A stretch of 64,000 nt of DNA from F0422 sp003992255. Lineage in GTDB: Bacteria; Bacillota; Negativicutes; Veillonellales; Veillonellaceae. Where the stretch lies: the NCBI RefSeq assembly GCF_003992255.1, contig NZ_RQVA01000006.1, positions 1-64,000 on the forward strand, written 5' to 3'. Both the position numbers and the translations under genes were made by a program. Below the pieces are notes generated by a model. The model had not been told where the DNA came from. It searched no databases and saw only the letters and a list, made by a program, of their open reading frames with translations. Below, in pieces: positions 18,564 through 26,692 of the stretch (position 1 is its first letter; each line of letters opens with the position of its first letter).

Positions 18564-19440
18564 AGTACGGCTCCTCATCGACGCCATCAAAGGTAATGTA
18601 TCCCAATTTGTTATTTCTGTAATCCGTCAAAATCACACGGCGCACCTTGTCATAATCCACGACGCCACCGCTTACCAAACAACCACGACGACGACCAATA
18701 GCCTCTAACATGGTATCTACGGATGTACGCTCTTCTTCCGTCAATTTATAACGCTCATGCAATAATGTCGGTTCATGCTCTTCTAAATATGCCAACAACT
18801 GCTTGATAACAGAATCTAAATCATACACATCGTCGGAAATAGCTCCTGTCATCGCTAACCGAGCTGCTGCTCGTTGGTCTTCAAACTTAGGCCATAATAC
18901 ACCTGGCGTATCTAATAATTCTAGATTTTTACCTACTTTCACCCATTGTTGACCCCGAGTATGACCCGGTTTATTAGCAGTTCTTGTCGCAGCAGAACCA
19001 GCCAATTTATTAATTAATGTAGATTTACCTACATTGGGTATCCCTAGAATCATAGTACGTACTGTACGACCTTTGATTCCTTTTTTTAGCCATCTATCGA
19101 TGATGGGCTGTGCTAAGGATTCTACGGTTTTCACGAGTTGCTTATTTCCTTTGCCATTTTTAGAATCAATAGCAATGGCATGAATACCTTCATTTTTGAA
19201 AAATTCAATCCATTCCTTTGTAGCTTTCGGATTTGCCAAATCACATTTATTTAAAATCACTACATGTGGTTTATCCCCGATCAATTCTCGGATCACAGGG
19301 TTGGCACTACTGCGAGGAATGCGTGCATCTAGTAATTCGATAACCACATCAACTTTCTTTTTATGTTCCGTAATCATGCGAGTGGCTTTTGCCATATGGC
19401 CTGGGAACCACTGCACGACTGGAAAAATTTCTTGACTCAT
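18547..19440 (-). CDS. ylqF: Ribosome biogenesis GTPase YlqF (RbgA)
   Basis: 297 aa. Circularly permuted GTPase: G4 NKCD (about residue 60) comes before G1 GIPNVGKST (about 133) and G3 DTPG (about 177). The N-terminal WFPGHMAKATRMI is diagnostic of YlqF/RbgA, which helps to finish the 50S subunit. The C-terminal helical domain is present (GRRRGCLVSGG). It precedes rnhB on the same transcript, and rplS is the next gene upstream, a Firmicutes-type order. Confidence 0.96.
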   Translation of the reverse strand: MSQEIFPVVQWFPGHMAKATRMITEHKKKVDVVIELLDARIPRSSANPVIRELIGDKPHVVILNKCDLANPKATKEWIEFFKNEGIHAIAIDSKNGKGNKQLVKTVESLAQPIIDRWLKKGIKGRTVRTMILGIPNVGKSTLINKLAGSAATRTANKPGHTRGQQWVKVGKNLELLDTPGVLWPKFEDQRAAARLAMTGAISDDVYDLDSVIKQLLAYLEEHEPTLLHERYKLTEEERTSVDTMLEAIGRRRGCLVSGGVVDYDKVRRVILTDYRNNKLGYITFDGVDEEPYYVDEE

Positions 19441-19625
19441 ACTTCACCTATTCGTCTATTATTTGTATTATACAATTATTTTAATCAGTCTATTCCCATG
19501 CAATTCTTATATCTATCATGGCACTACTATCAAATTACATCATTTCTGTGAAAGTATGTACCTAGCACTATGACAAGATTTGTAATAGACATCAAAATGT
19601 ATGGTTATTGCAATAGGAAATAAAA

Positions 19626-19666
19626 AAAGGTTAGCCATAGACTTACGTCTCATGGCTAACCCTTTT
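19626..19666 (-). terminator. Rho-independent terminator of rplS
   Basis: Minus-strand hairpin with stem GGTTAGCCAT / ATGGCTAACC, followed by TTTTTTTA, right after the rplS stop codon. It suggests rplS is mostly transcribed alone. Confidence 0.88.
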
Positions 19667-19669
19667 AAA

Positions 19670-20011
19670 TTAGCGTTTTTCGCGAATACGAGCAGCTTTA
19701 CCAGTAAGGCTACGTAAGTAGTACAATTTAGCACGACGAACGATACCGCGACGAGTTACTTCGATTTTTGCTAGACGTGGGCTGTGAAGTGGGAATACAC
19801 GTTCAACACCAACGCCAGAAGCGATACGACGAACTGTGAAAGTTTCACGAACGGAACCACCTTGACGGTTGATTACCAAACCTTCGAAAACCTGAATACG
19901 CTCACGGCTACCTTCCACAACTTTTACGTGTACTTTTACAGTATCACCAGCGCGGAACTCAGGAATGTCAGAGCGAAGCTGTTCTTTTTCTAATACATCA
20001 ATAATATTCAC
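19670..20011 (-). CDS. rplS: 50S ribosomal protein L19
   Basis: 113 aa, full length. Begins with GTG, 6 nt after AGGAGGAAAA. The L19 signature is present (FRAGDTVKVHVKVVEG near residue 20; RVFPLHSPRLAKIEV; RRGIVRRAKLYYLR). Sits at the 30S-50S interface. Preceded by a leader of about 70 nt and a likely promoter. Confidence 0.98.
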   Translation of the reverse strand: MNIIDVLEKEQLRSDIPEFRAGDTVKVHVKVVEGSRERIQVFEGLVINRQGGSVRETFTVRRIASGVGVERVFPLHSPRLAKIEVTRRGIVRRAKLYYLRSLTGKAARIREKR

Positions 20012-20087
20012 GATTTTTTCCTCCTATTTTGCAGACGTTCATTACTTACACCTTATAAGCAGAGGACCATCTCAAATTAACAGTATT

Positions 20088-20117
20088 ATTCTATCATAAA
20101 TGAAAGTTTTTATGCAA
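20088..20117 (-). promoter_or_regulatory. Promoter of rplS with untranslated leader
   Basis: On the minus strand TTGCAT, an 18-nt spacer and TAGAAT. The transcript would have about 70 nt of leader before the GTG. Firmicutes rplS genes often carry an L19-binding autoregulatory leader; the leader here has the right place and size but I cannot confirm that structure. Confidence 0.5.
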
Positions 20118-20189
20118 GAGGGAAATTATAAAATTTGAAGCACTTAATTCAAATTTGTTTCCATCTACCAATCAACTGGAATTATCACT

Positions 20190-20441
20190 TTAGTACTTAG
20201 GTAAATAAAATCCCCATACATTATTACTAAATTCACCGGCAGCAAATTTATGAAGTTCATCGTTAATATACACAACATAAATAGGAAACCTACAACTCTG
20301 ATGATATAGCGGATCCGTTACTGATACGTATTCCCCTGTTTCATGCCAGTCATACTCAAAAATATTTGTATCAAACAGAATTGCATTCCCTTCTATACCT
20401 GTAATTTCATATTGCCATGTCATTTGTTTGCATTTTTTCAA
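20190..20441 (-). CDS. Small hypothetical protein, last gene of the immunity-type island
   Basis: 83 aa, no family recognised. Acidic and aromatic-rich (many Trp, Tyr, Phe), with mostly beta-strand-like alternation and no signal peptide or membrane segment. It is preceded by a weak GAGG-like site and lies 50 nt after a gene for a helical protein. Its size, composition and place next to SMI1/KNR4 and DUF1877 genes suggest a small immunity protein, which is inference from context only. Confidence 0.5.
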   Translation of the reverse strand: MKKCKQMTWQYEITGIEGNAILFDTNIFEYDWHETGEYVSVTDPLYHQSCRFPIYVVYINDELHKFAAGEFSNNVWGFYLPKY

Positions 20442-20493
20442 TCTTATTTACTCCTCTTAAAACTGGAATTCGGCAAGATGTTAGCTCTATATT

Positions 20494-21105
20494 TTAGTTT
20501 TTGATCTTTTTTATCATATCTAAATACAATTTCTTGCCACCATCATTATTAGCTAAATCATGTTTTGTTTGTAAAAAAGAAATTACTTCTTTTTTGTATT
20601 CTTCAGGGACATTTTGGATATTTTGATTAATAATATGGACCAAATTTTGATGTGCAATTTTTTTTGGTGTCATTTTTTGCATACTCATAAAGTATTTCCA
20701 TTTATCAGGGTAATATTTAAAATGTTTTAAACGCGGTAAATAGATAGAAACATAGCCTGCAAGTCCTTTTTTATAAGCATTTGATAAAATAAATTTATAA
20801 ATTTCAGTGCTTTCTTCAAGTTGGTATCTTAGTATCATATTTCCCAAAATAGATATGATATTCAATAGTATTTTTTCATTATCTGAATAATTAAGTGCTA
20901 TCTGTAAAAGTTCCTCAGCAAATTTGTCATCTTTAAAATACGGAGAATAGTATAATGACATTTCATCTCTAGGTGTTTTTTCAAATAACTTAAGAATATT
21001 AACTACTTCTATTTCCGTTTTCATTTTCCAGTTTTTAATCTCTACTTGAAGTAATCGAATATCATTTATTTTTTTCTTGATCTTGAATGGAATATTTTCA
21101 CTCAT
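20494..21105 (-). CDS. Hypothetical helical protein in the immunity-type island
   Basis: 203 aa, not recognised. Lys-rich and very likely all-alpha: repeated amphipathic segments such as FAEELLQIALNYSDNEKILL and EIYKFILSNAYKKGLAGYV look like paired helices of HEAT or ARM type. No signal peptide or membrane segment. Sits 26 nt after the SMI1/KNR4 gene on the same strand, so the two are probably cotranscribed. An immunity role is inferred only from neighbours. Confidence 0.6.
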   Translation of the reverse strand: MSENIPFKIKKKINDIRLLQVEIKNWKMKTEIEVVNILKLFEKTPRDEMSLYYSPYFKDDKFAEELLQIALNYSDNEKILLNIISILGNMILRYQLEESTEIYKFILSNAYKKGLAGYVSIYLPRLKHFKYYPDKWKYFMSMQKMTPKKIAHQNLVHIINQNIQNVPEEYKKEVISFLQTKHDLANNDGGKKLYLDMIKKIKN

Positions 21106-21131
21106 GACTCCCTCTTTTAATATTTTACATT

Positions 21132-21674
21132 TTATTCAAGCTCTTCCTCTGATATTAGCATTCCTATAAATTCTTCAAAATTATTTGCAAGGACTTGAAC
21201 TTCATAATCATATTCCTGAAAACAAACGGATACTTTGGGTTCTCCATCTTTTCCACATTCACGATAATCTAAATAGATCATGTCATGTCCACCAGATTCT
21301 GTATCTGCAATAATAATACCTATATCTCGTGGATATTCCCATTCCTTAAACCAAAATTCATTTCCAAATTTTCCAAATAAAGAGTTGCGCTTCTTACCCC
21401 CTATTCCAAAAAATCCAGCAAGCCCAATTGTGTTTACCTCATTTCTTTTAGCATATTCATTAAACCAGTATTCTTTTTTTGGAGCACCACCATTTTGTAT
21501 TTTCATAAGTTGAATATAAGACTGAGGCAATTTGAGCCCTAATTTATTTTCATAAAATGCTATTATTTCATCAGTTAATGGTTCTTCTACATAGTTTTCG
21601 GTATAGTATTCATGACTATTCCAAAAATCCTTTAAATCACTATTTTCAAACATTGTTAGTCCCTCTTCTTCCAT
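21132..21674 (-). CDS. SMI1/KNR4 (SUKH) family protein
   Basis: 180 aa from the ATG preceded by GGAGGG; the longer frame begins 42 nt upstream without such a site. The SUKH signature is clear at about residues 25-70: PLTDEIIAFYENKLGLKLP, then SYIQLMKIQNGG, and later IGIIIADTESGGHDMIYLDY and the closing FEEFIGMLI. SUKH proteins are the commonest immunity proteins of polymorphic toxin systems and normally neutralise nucleases or deaminases made by a neighbouring toxin gene. No such toxin is in the window. Cytoplasmic. Confidence 0.88.
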   Translation of the reverse strand: MEEEGLTMFENSDLKDFWNSHEYYTENYVEEPLTDEIIAFYENKLGLKLPQSYIQLMKIQNGGAPKKEYWFNEYAKRNEVNTIGLAGFFGIGGKKRNSLFGKFGNEFWFKEWEYPRDIGIIIADTESGGHDMIYLDYRECGKDGEPKVSVCFQEYDYEVQVLANNFEEFIGMLISEEELE

Positions 21675-21705
21675 GCTCTCCCTCCGTTGCTTAATACATA
21701 TATAC

Positions 21706-21780
21706 CTATCCAACAATAGTTGCTTCTTTGACGATCAGATTGTCAAAATCCATGGTAATTATTTTTTCGGTCATGTCCAT
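21706..21780 (-). other. Short open reading frame or gene fragment
   Basis: 24-codon frame (MDMTEKIITMDFDNLIVK start) ending at TAG, in the gap between the DUF1877 and SMI1 genes. No strong ribosome site. Either a leftover of a deleted gene or chance. Confidence 0.25.
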
Positions 21781-21850
21781 GTGCTTCAACCGTATAACCA
21801 CTTACTGACATGGTTGTTCCCTCCCTACACAAATTTTTCTAAATGTACAG

Positions 21851-22342
21851 TTAATAGATTGACACTAATACGGCTCTTTCTTGCTCTGCCATTTTCTCAT
21901 AAAATTTTTTCAAACTTTCAAATGAGGTTCTTACATCATCTTTAATTTCATCAGCTTCTTCTTCGTATTCCCAAATATCAGGGTAAATATCATTTTGGCG
22001 AAACGCACTCAGATCAAATTTATCAATATATGTTTTAAAATCAAGCTTTTGTAACGCTTTTGCTATTTCTTTCACTCTATCACTTTTCGTTCCAGATATA
22101 AATTCTTCGATTTCTTCCCCAGAAATATTAAACTGCCCTACAATCGCTTCGCTGATTAAATTATCTTTAATCGGTTCGAGGGCAGATTTTCCTGTCAACA
22201 AAAAATGAAGTGCATCCCACATTTTATCTATATCACAAATTTCTAAGTTCTCTTCATCTTGTGCTTCTTCCACATCATCAAGACACATAAATTTTTCTAA
22301 TTCAATGTCAGTAGTTGACTGATAATTTGCAATCATTCCCAT
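21851..22342 (-). CDS. DUF1877 (YfbM) family protein
   Basis: 163 aa from the second in-frame ATG (MGMIANYQ), preceded by GGAGG; the first ATG is itself part of that ribosome site. Matches DUF1877: an N-terminal MGMIANYQST strand, DIDKMWDALHFLLTG in the middle, and a C-terminal YFESLKKFYEKMA-like helix. These Gram-negative and Gram-positive proteins are often found in immunity clusters; biochemical function unknown. A direct copy of its leader is found before the DUF6882 gene upstream. Confidence 0.82.
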   Translation of the reverse strand: MGMIANYQSTTDIELEKFMCLDDVEEAQDEENLEICDIDKMWDALHFLLTGKSALEPIKDNLISEAIVGQFNISGEEIEEFISGTKSDRVKEIAKALQKLDFKTYIDKFDLSAFRQNDIYPDIWEYEEEADEIKDDVRTSFESLKKFYEKMAEQERAVLVSIY

Positions 22343-22407
22343 TTGTTTTTCCTCCATATTTTACCGTATTGTTCTTTACTTCCGCACCCGCTGTAGGTTG
22401 GATTTTA
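22343..22407 (-). repeat. Copy 1 of a shared leader in front of immunity-type genes
   Basis: On the minus strand this segment reads AAAATCCAAC, then GGAAGTAAAGAACAATAC, then TAAAATATGGAGG. The same words in the same order and spacing occur before the DUF6882 gene (copy 2, 23175-23240). The segment includes the ribosome binding site. Confidence 0.75.
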
Positions 22408-22430
22408 TAGATTGCCGTTGACTGGCTTTG

Positions 22431-23174
22431 CTATCTGGCTGATAAAATGGTATTCATAGCGCAAATACGCCAAATATCATTTACATGTTCAAACTCAATT
22501 TTCAAATCTTGCTGAAAATGAGCAAGTACTGTTTGATTATCCCATTCATATTTCGTATTGTTCCACGAGAGAAATCCCTCCACAAAAATTTTGTGATCAA
22601 TATTAAATTGTTGAATACATTGCGTCGTTATAGATACGAATTTTTGAACATCGACGGAAGCAAACACACTATCAGGAACATCTGAAAATGCAACAAAAAT
22701 TGCTCCACCAGAATGTGGGCCTCTATAATAACAATACTTATCAGCCAAGCCACAAGTTACTATAGACAGGTTATGTCCGTTGAATGTATCGTCTAATGTA
22801 AATTTTGCTGTCGTTAGCGGATCTAAATTCCAGCATTCCCCAACTACTTTTGCGTGTGTGGCTACCTGAATAATTTTCTCGGAAAATCCATTGATATTTT
22901 CCCACCCCCACATCCATGTGTTACTTAATGTTGCCTCGCTTCCGATAAATTGAAGCGGATACTTTTGATTTCCAAAAACTATTACGCCCTCTGAAAAATC
23001 AACACTCCAGTCCTGCCCCTTTACCACCTGTTCACTACAAGCAGTCTGTATTGCTATCATTTTACCTAAGCAAGCTGAAAACACTTGAAACCAGTTTCCT
23101 GTATCAATATTGAGATACTCAATCCAAATATTTTTTCTTTTATCCTGTTTTCTGTCTTTTCCCCAAAATCTCAT
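22431..23174 (-). CDS. DUF6882 family protein
   Basis: 247 aa from the ATG (MRFWGKDR) preceded by GGAGGG; an in-frame ATG 15 nt upstream overlaps the ribosome site. Contains the typical SNTWMWGWENI motif (about residue 92) of the DUF6882 family, which also appears in immunity clusters. No signal or membrane segment. The stop is followed by a 20-codon frame rich in Lys/Arg/Ser that may be a leftover of another module. Confidence 0.7.
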   Translation of the reverse strand: MRFWGKDRKQDKRKNIWIEYLNIDTGNWFQVFSACLGKMIAIQTACSEQVVKGQDWSVDFSEGVIVFGNQKYPLQFIGSEATLSNTWMWGWENINGFSEKIIQVATHAKVVGECWNLDPLTTAKFTLDDTFNGHNLSIVTCGLADKYCYYRGPHSGGAIFVAFSDVPDSVFASVDVQKFVSITTQCIQQFNIDHKIFVEGFLSWNNTKYEWDNQTVLAHFQQDLKIEFEHVNDIWRICAMNTILSAR

Positions 23175-23240
23175 CTGTATTCCCTCCATATTTTAATGTA
23201 TTGTTCTTTACTTCCTCCCCCTTTATGGGTTTGGATTTTT
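23175..23240 (-). repeat. Copy 2 of the shared leader in front of immunity-type genes
   Basis: Same arrangement as copy 1: AAAATCCAA, GGAAGTAAAGAACAATAC, TAAAATATGGAGGG, the last part being the DUF6882 ribosome site. The upstream part forms the 3' end of the frameshifted small gene at 23223-23374. Confidence 0.75.
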
Positions 23241-23374
23241 CAGCAAGTCCGACTTCTGTCCAATCTTTTTCAGCCACTTCTTTTCTTCCTCGGACAGCTT
23301 CTTCAAATTCAAAAATCCATCATGTTATTTTTCATCTCATTTTGTACAAGTTCCCGTATTTCTTTATTTTTCAT
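23223..23374 (-). pseudogene. Small frameshifted gene (about 50 codons)
   Basis: A minus-strand ATG with an AGAGGA site opens MKNKEIRELVQNEMKNNMMD and stops at TGA after a run of five T. One extra T would join it to the frame NLKKLSEEEKKWLKKIGQK, ending at TAA 23223. The 152-nt length equals 51 codons minus one base, fitting a one-base loss in the T run. Lys/Glu-rich helix; no family recognised. The two halves could also be unrelated leftovers. Confidence 0.5.
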
Positions 23375-23456
23375 CAAGTCCTCTAAATTTAAATTTACAA
23401 AATTATATTTCTATAATAATTGTGTAAATTAAATTAGAAATGCTTAATGCACATAA

Positions 23457-23876
23457 CTACTCTATTCTAGTTCCATCTGGTAATATAATATCGCCTTTTT
23501 CTCCACTCACATCAAAAAATCCCACATTATGTTTTTTAGCTAAATCTCGCATAAGTTCATAGGCTTCATCTGCCACAGACCAAGGAAAAGCTACATAAAT
23601 CACATCATATCCGATACAATAATCAGCCATGGGCATTTCCATTTTTGTAGCTTCATCTTCAGCAAGATTATCAAAATTTGGTGCATACTCTCCATTCATA
23701 GGTATGAATGTATCTTTCATTTCCATAAACCAATTTTGCAAATTAGGAGAAGATACTCCTATTGTTTCATAATCGTGTTCTTCTTCCCATTCTGTTTGCT
23801 TATCATACCAAACCATAAATTCTTTTTTTGTATTAGGTGCTTTTGTTTTTTCAAAAACCATTAAATCATAACTCAT
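23457..23876 (-). CDS. Hypothetical protein in the immunity-type island
   Basis: 139 aa, acidic, cytoplasmic. Opens MSYDLMVFEKTKAPNTKKEF and includes WSVADEAYELMRDLAKKHNVGFFDV, a pattern I have seen in uncharacterised proteins next to immunity genes, but I cannot name a family. RBS AGGAG is 9 nt upstream of the ATG. It lies between a truncated gene and a small frameshifted gene, so the surrounding DNA has been rearranged. Confidence 0.65.
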   Translation of the reverse strand: MSYDLMVFEKTKAPNTKKEFMVWYDKQTEWEEEHDYETIGVSSPNLQNWFMEMKDTFIPMNGEYAPNFDNLAEDEATKMEMPMADYCIGYDVIYVAFPWSVADEAYELMRDLAKKHNVGFFDVSGEKGDIILPDGTRIE

Positions 23877-23894
23877 ACTTAGTTTCTCCTGTTT

Positions 23895-23976
23895 CTTAGT
23901 TTGCTACTTTACCGCCTCGGTATGCGTGTAAGATGTGATGAAAGTTCTTTCAATGCCTGTCTATAAACACCGGGAT
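23895..23976 (-). other. Short leftover reading frame
   Basis: About 24 codons without a start, containing RQALKELSSHLTRIPRR and ending in TAA, between the truncated gene and the 139-aa gene. It looks like the C-terminal end of a lost protein, perhaps a toxin tip, but is too short to identify. Confidence 0.3.
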
Positions 23977-24273
23977 TTATGTGTCAAGTCTATATATTAT
24001 TTCTCCTGTATTATATATGTTAAGGATTCCACTTACTGGCTCTTTGTCTTCCTGCCGAATCCACCCCGAATATATCGTAGAACATTCGCTATATCCTTCA
24101 GTCAAAATTTCAAATTCAGCATTTGAATACTGTTTAATATAATCGGCTAACGTCATAGCCTTTCCTGCAAAACTGCCTTCATACACTATTTTATCAAAAA
24201 TGAGTATATTGCAATCATCAATATCGCATTCTGTAAAATCAATCTCACCCGAATAAATAAGCTCCCCTTGACC
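23977..24273 (-). pseudogene. Truncated hypothetical gene (no start codon)
   Basis: An open frame of about 98 codons that runs from just after a TGA at 24274-24276 to TAA at 23977. It reads ELIYSGEIDFTECDIDDCN near its beginning and SGILNIYNTGEIIYRLDT at the end. The only possible start (GTG at 24186) has no ribosome site and would cut through conserved-looking sequence, so the 5' part is probably lost. Family not recognised; context suggests a former immunity gene. Confidence 0.5.
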
Positions 24274-24281
24274 TCATCTTT

Positions 24282-24521
24282 CTATCTCAGCACCAAAAAC
24301 ACAAGACCACAAATAGCTAATACTAGTCCACAGATTCCAATAAAAACTCTATATCCTTTTTCTCCCCATACTTCAAAAATAAAAGCATGACGAGCCTTAT
24401 CACCAACGGTTGCACTAGAAATCCATTTCCAATCTAAAATTGCCCCTATCAAGAACAAAAGTCCTCCGGCTATTAGCACATACTCAAAATGGGATCTTAA
24501 AAATTCAAATATATTTTCCAT
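24282..24521 (-). CDS. Imm17-like small membrane immunity protein
   Basis: 79 aa with two hydrophobic segments (about 12-30 and 57-78) either side of a short loop. The pattern YVLIAGGLLFLIGAILDWKW and the GEKGYRVFIGICGLVLAICG end fit the Imm17 family, small inner-membrane proteins found in polymorphic toxin immunity clusters. It lies 27 nt after the SUFU gene on the same strand. Which toxin it would block is unknown. Confidence 0.75.
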   Translation of the reverse strand: MENIFEFLRSHFEYVLIAGGLLFLIGAILDWKWISSATVGDKARHAFIFEVWGEKGYRVFIGICGLVLAICGLVFLVLR

Positions 24522-24548
24522 ACGATATGTTCTTTCTCATCTAAAATT

Positions 24549-25247
24549 CTAAAGATACGATTTTTTACTATTCAAATCTGTTACAAAATACGGATTATCT
24601 TGCTTAATCAATTCGTATAGTCTTAATGCATTATCACTATCTTCTTTTAGCTTTTGTAAATCATTTTCCGTTATTCCAACAATTTGTAAAAAATCTGTTT
24701 TTCCGTAAACCGTATCTATTGTGTTTAACTCAGTATCATTCACAATGAACAGAGCGGTAATTTTTGAATCTTTATCATTACAAATCGAACTACCGTCACC
24801 TTGTATATATTGATAGGGTTCAAAAAATCTTTCAGATGAATAAGTGTATCTAGCCAAGTTACCTAACATATCCATCGCCCACATACAATCATCGTTATCA
24901 GCTTTAAGTTTGATCGTCATCTCATAGCCCCACTTGTTCCATTCACCACCAAATGCTTCCTCATTCCCATAAAGTTCTGTCATACCAAATGTAACAATGT
25001 GTTTATATCCGTTAGAAGAATCATATATTGAATATCCATCTAAATATTCATCACCACCAAAAATCGCTCTTCTTGTAATGAGTGTGCCAAAGTGCGCAGG
25101 TTCTTGGTTTTTGTAAATGACTTTTAACGCTCCTTCGATTGCTTCCCAACCGGGTGCATAGTCTTCATCTTCTCTTACTCTTTTAATAAATTCTTCTTTT
25201 GTTATTTTTTTATCACCTTTATTTCTTAGCTTATCAAATAACCCCAT
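24549..25247 (-). CDS. Suppressor-of-fused (SUFU) domain protein, cytoplasmic
   Basis: 232 aa. SUFU fold, with AHFGTLITRRAIFGGDEYLDG early, HIVTFGMTELYG in the middle and DTVYGKTDFLQIVGIT near the end. In bacteria SUFU domains are a main class of immunity proteins. No signal peptide, unlike the paralogue at 96-1007, which shares the C-terminal half. The AGGAG site overlaps the stop region of the upstream gene, so translation is likely coupled. Confidence 0.85.
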   Translation of the reverse strand: MGLFDKLRNKGDKKITKEEFIKRVREDEDYAPGWEAIEGALKVIYKNQEPAHFGTLITRRAIFGGDEYLDGYSIYDSSNGYKHIVTFGMTELYGNEEAFGGEWNKWGYEMTIKLKADNDDCMWAMDMLGNLARYTYSSERFFEPYQYIQGDGSSICNDKDSKITALFIVNDTELNTIDTVYGKTDFLQIVGITENDLQKLKEDSDNALRLYELIKQDNPYFVTDLNSKKSYL

Positions 25248-25258
25248 AATTCATACTC

Positions 25259-26692
25259 CTATTCCTTCACTGTAACACAGCCCCAGCCATCATAGTATCC
25301 CTCTAGTTCTTCGGCTAACTCCATCAAATACCAAGTTACGCGATTTACATTGTGAAAGTCATCTTCTCTGCCAACAACAATTTGATATGGATACTCGTTT
25401 GTTTCATCTATAACCTCATCTGCCCTTTCATCAATTCGTCTAAATCCTTCAGTTTCCACTTTCTCCAAAAATTCTTTTCTTTTTTCTTTGGTCTTAAAGT
25501 AAAGGCAATGCTCCAGAACTCTAGGCACCATAGTATCGCCATCCATTTGTATTTGGTGAATTAGTCTAATATTCAAAATACCTTGATACTCATATTTATC
25601 AGGATAAAGAGCATTAAAATAAGTCTCCCACTCTTTGTCTTCATCCACCCAGAACTTATATTCATAATCCGGGAATTGTTCTTTTAAGGCAACTGCAAAT
25701 GCTTCTTCATAACCTTTTTCATCTTCTACATAAGCAAAAATGCTAAGTCTCTTGTCCCATCTTAAGAAACCTGCCAATATGCCTTCTTTTTCTTTGATGA
25801 CGCTTTCAAGCAAATCTTCGATATGATATAACGTTTCTTCTTCTTCCTTTATTGGAAGACCATCTTCATCAGGATTTTTTAGCATGACAGAGATTTGTAT
25901 CCTTTTCGTATATTTCACTTGTGGGTCAAACTCAAGCAGGGCTAAGCCTAAATTCAGTCTAACACTTGCCAGTTGTCCATCAGACCATCTGCAAAGATAT
26001 CCTCCCCAGTCCTCTATGATTCCACCATCATCCTCGTCTCCTACTAAAATTTCACGTAAAAGACCTTCTGTGTAGTCATCATGTAAATTATATTTTTCTT
26101 GAACCTTTGTTATCTTTTCATATATGGCTTCAAATTCTTCCTCGCTTATACTATTATAATCATCAACATTTTCTATACCATGCTCTTTCAGAATTGCTTC
26201 AAATTCTTCTTTTACCACACCCTCTATTTCAGCATATTTTTCGCGCGTTTTCTTTCTTTTTTCAATTTCCTCTTGGCACTCTTTTACGACTTCCAGTGCA
26301 TTTTTATCTTCCGGATCTAACTCTGCCCAGCGCTGTGCATAGGGAATTGCTTTTTCTTCTTGGCGAAATAAATATTGATAGCCATATGCCATACGCATAT
26401 TCCACTCTGCCTTGTCTTGACCTTCTTTTCTAACAGACTCAAGGATATCTAATGACTTTAATAAAACTTCATATCCTCTGTTGTATTCTGTTCCCTTGTC
26501 ATCATCCCCTACAATAGCAAAATTTTGTAATGCACGAGCAAGCTGATAAGTGATTTCATAATCTCTTTCTTCAGCCGGAATACTCTCTAAGGCATTGATA
26601 CATTCTGTATGTTTATCTTTCTCTGTAAGTTCATCAATCTTTGCAAAAAATTCTTCTCTGTTTTCTTTGTTATAAATGAGTTCAGTTTTCAC
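25259..26692 (-). CDS. TPR protein with DUF695-like and RraB-like domains
   Basis: 477 aa from a GTG that has GGAG 9 nt upstream; a longer frame from an ATG at 26743 lacks a ribosome site and would overlap the previous gene by 62 nt rather than 11. The N-terminal about 130 residues contain tetratricopeptide-type helices (ITYQLARALQNFA, WNMRMAYGYQYLFRQEEKA), then a Glu/Lys-rich coil, then a middle domain resembling DUF695, and a C-terminal domain ending YYDGWGCVTV, the hallmark of RraB-like domains (RNase E inhibitor family). Very acidic. A role in toxin immunity or RNase control is inferred from context; no function is proven for this combination. Confidence 0.7.
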   Translation of the reverse strand: MKTELIYNKENREEFFAKIDELTEKDKHTECINALESIPAEERDYEITYQLARALQNFAIVGDDDKGTEYNRGYEVLLKSLDILESVRKEGQDKAEWNMRMAYGYQYLFRQEEKAIPYAQRWAELDPEDKNALEVVKECQEEIEKRKKTREKYAEIEGVVKEEFEAILKEHGIENVDDYNSISEEEFEAIYEKITKVQEKYNLHDDYTEGLLREILVGDEDDGGIIEDWGGYLCRWSDGQLASVRLNLGLALLEFDPQVKYTKRIQISVMLKNPDEDGLPIKEEEETLYHIEDLLESVIKEKEGILAGFLRWDKRLSIFAYVEDEKGYEEAFAVALKEQFPDYEYKFWVDEDKEWETYFNALYPDKYEYQGILNIRLIHQIQMDGDTMVPRVLEHCLYFKTKEKRKEFLEKVETEGFRRIDERADEVIDETNEYPYQIVVGREDDFHNVNRVTWYLMELAEELEGYYDGWGCVTVKE

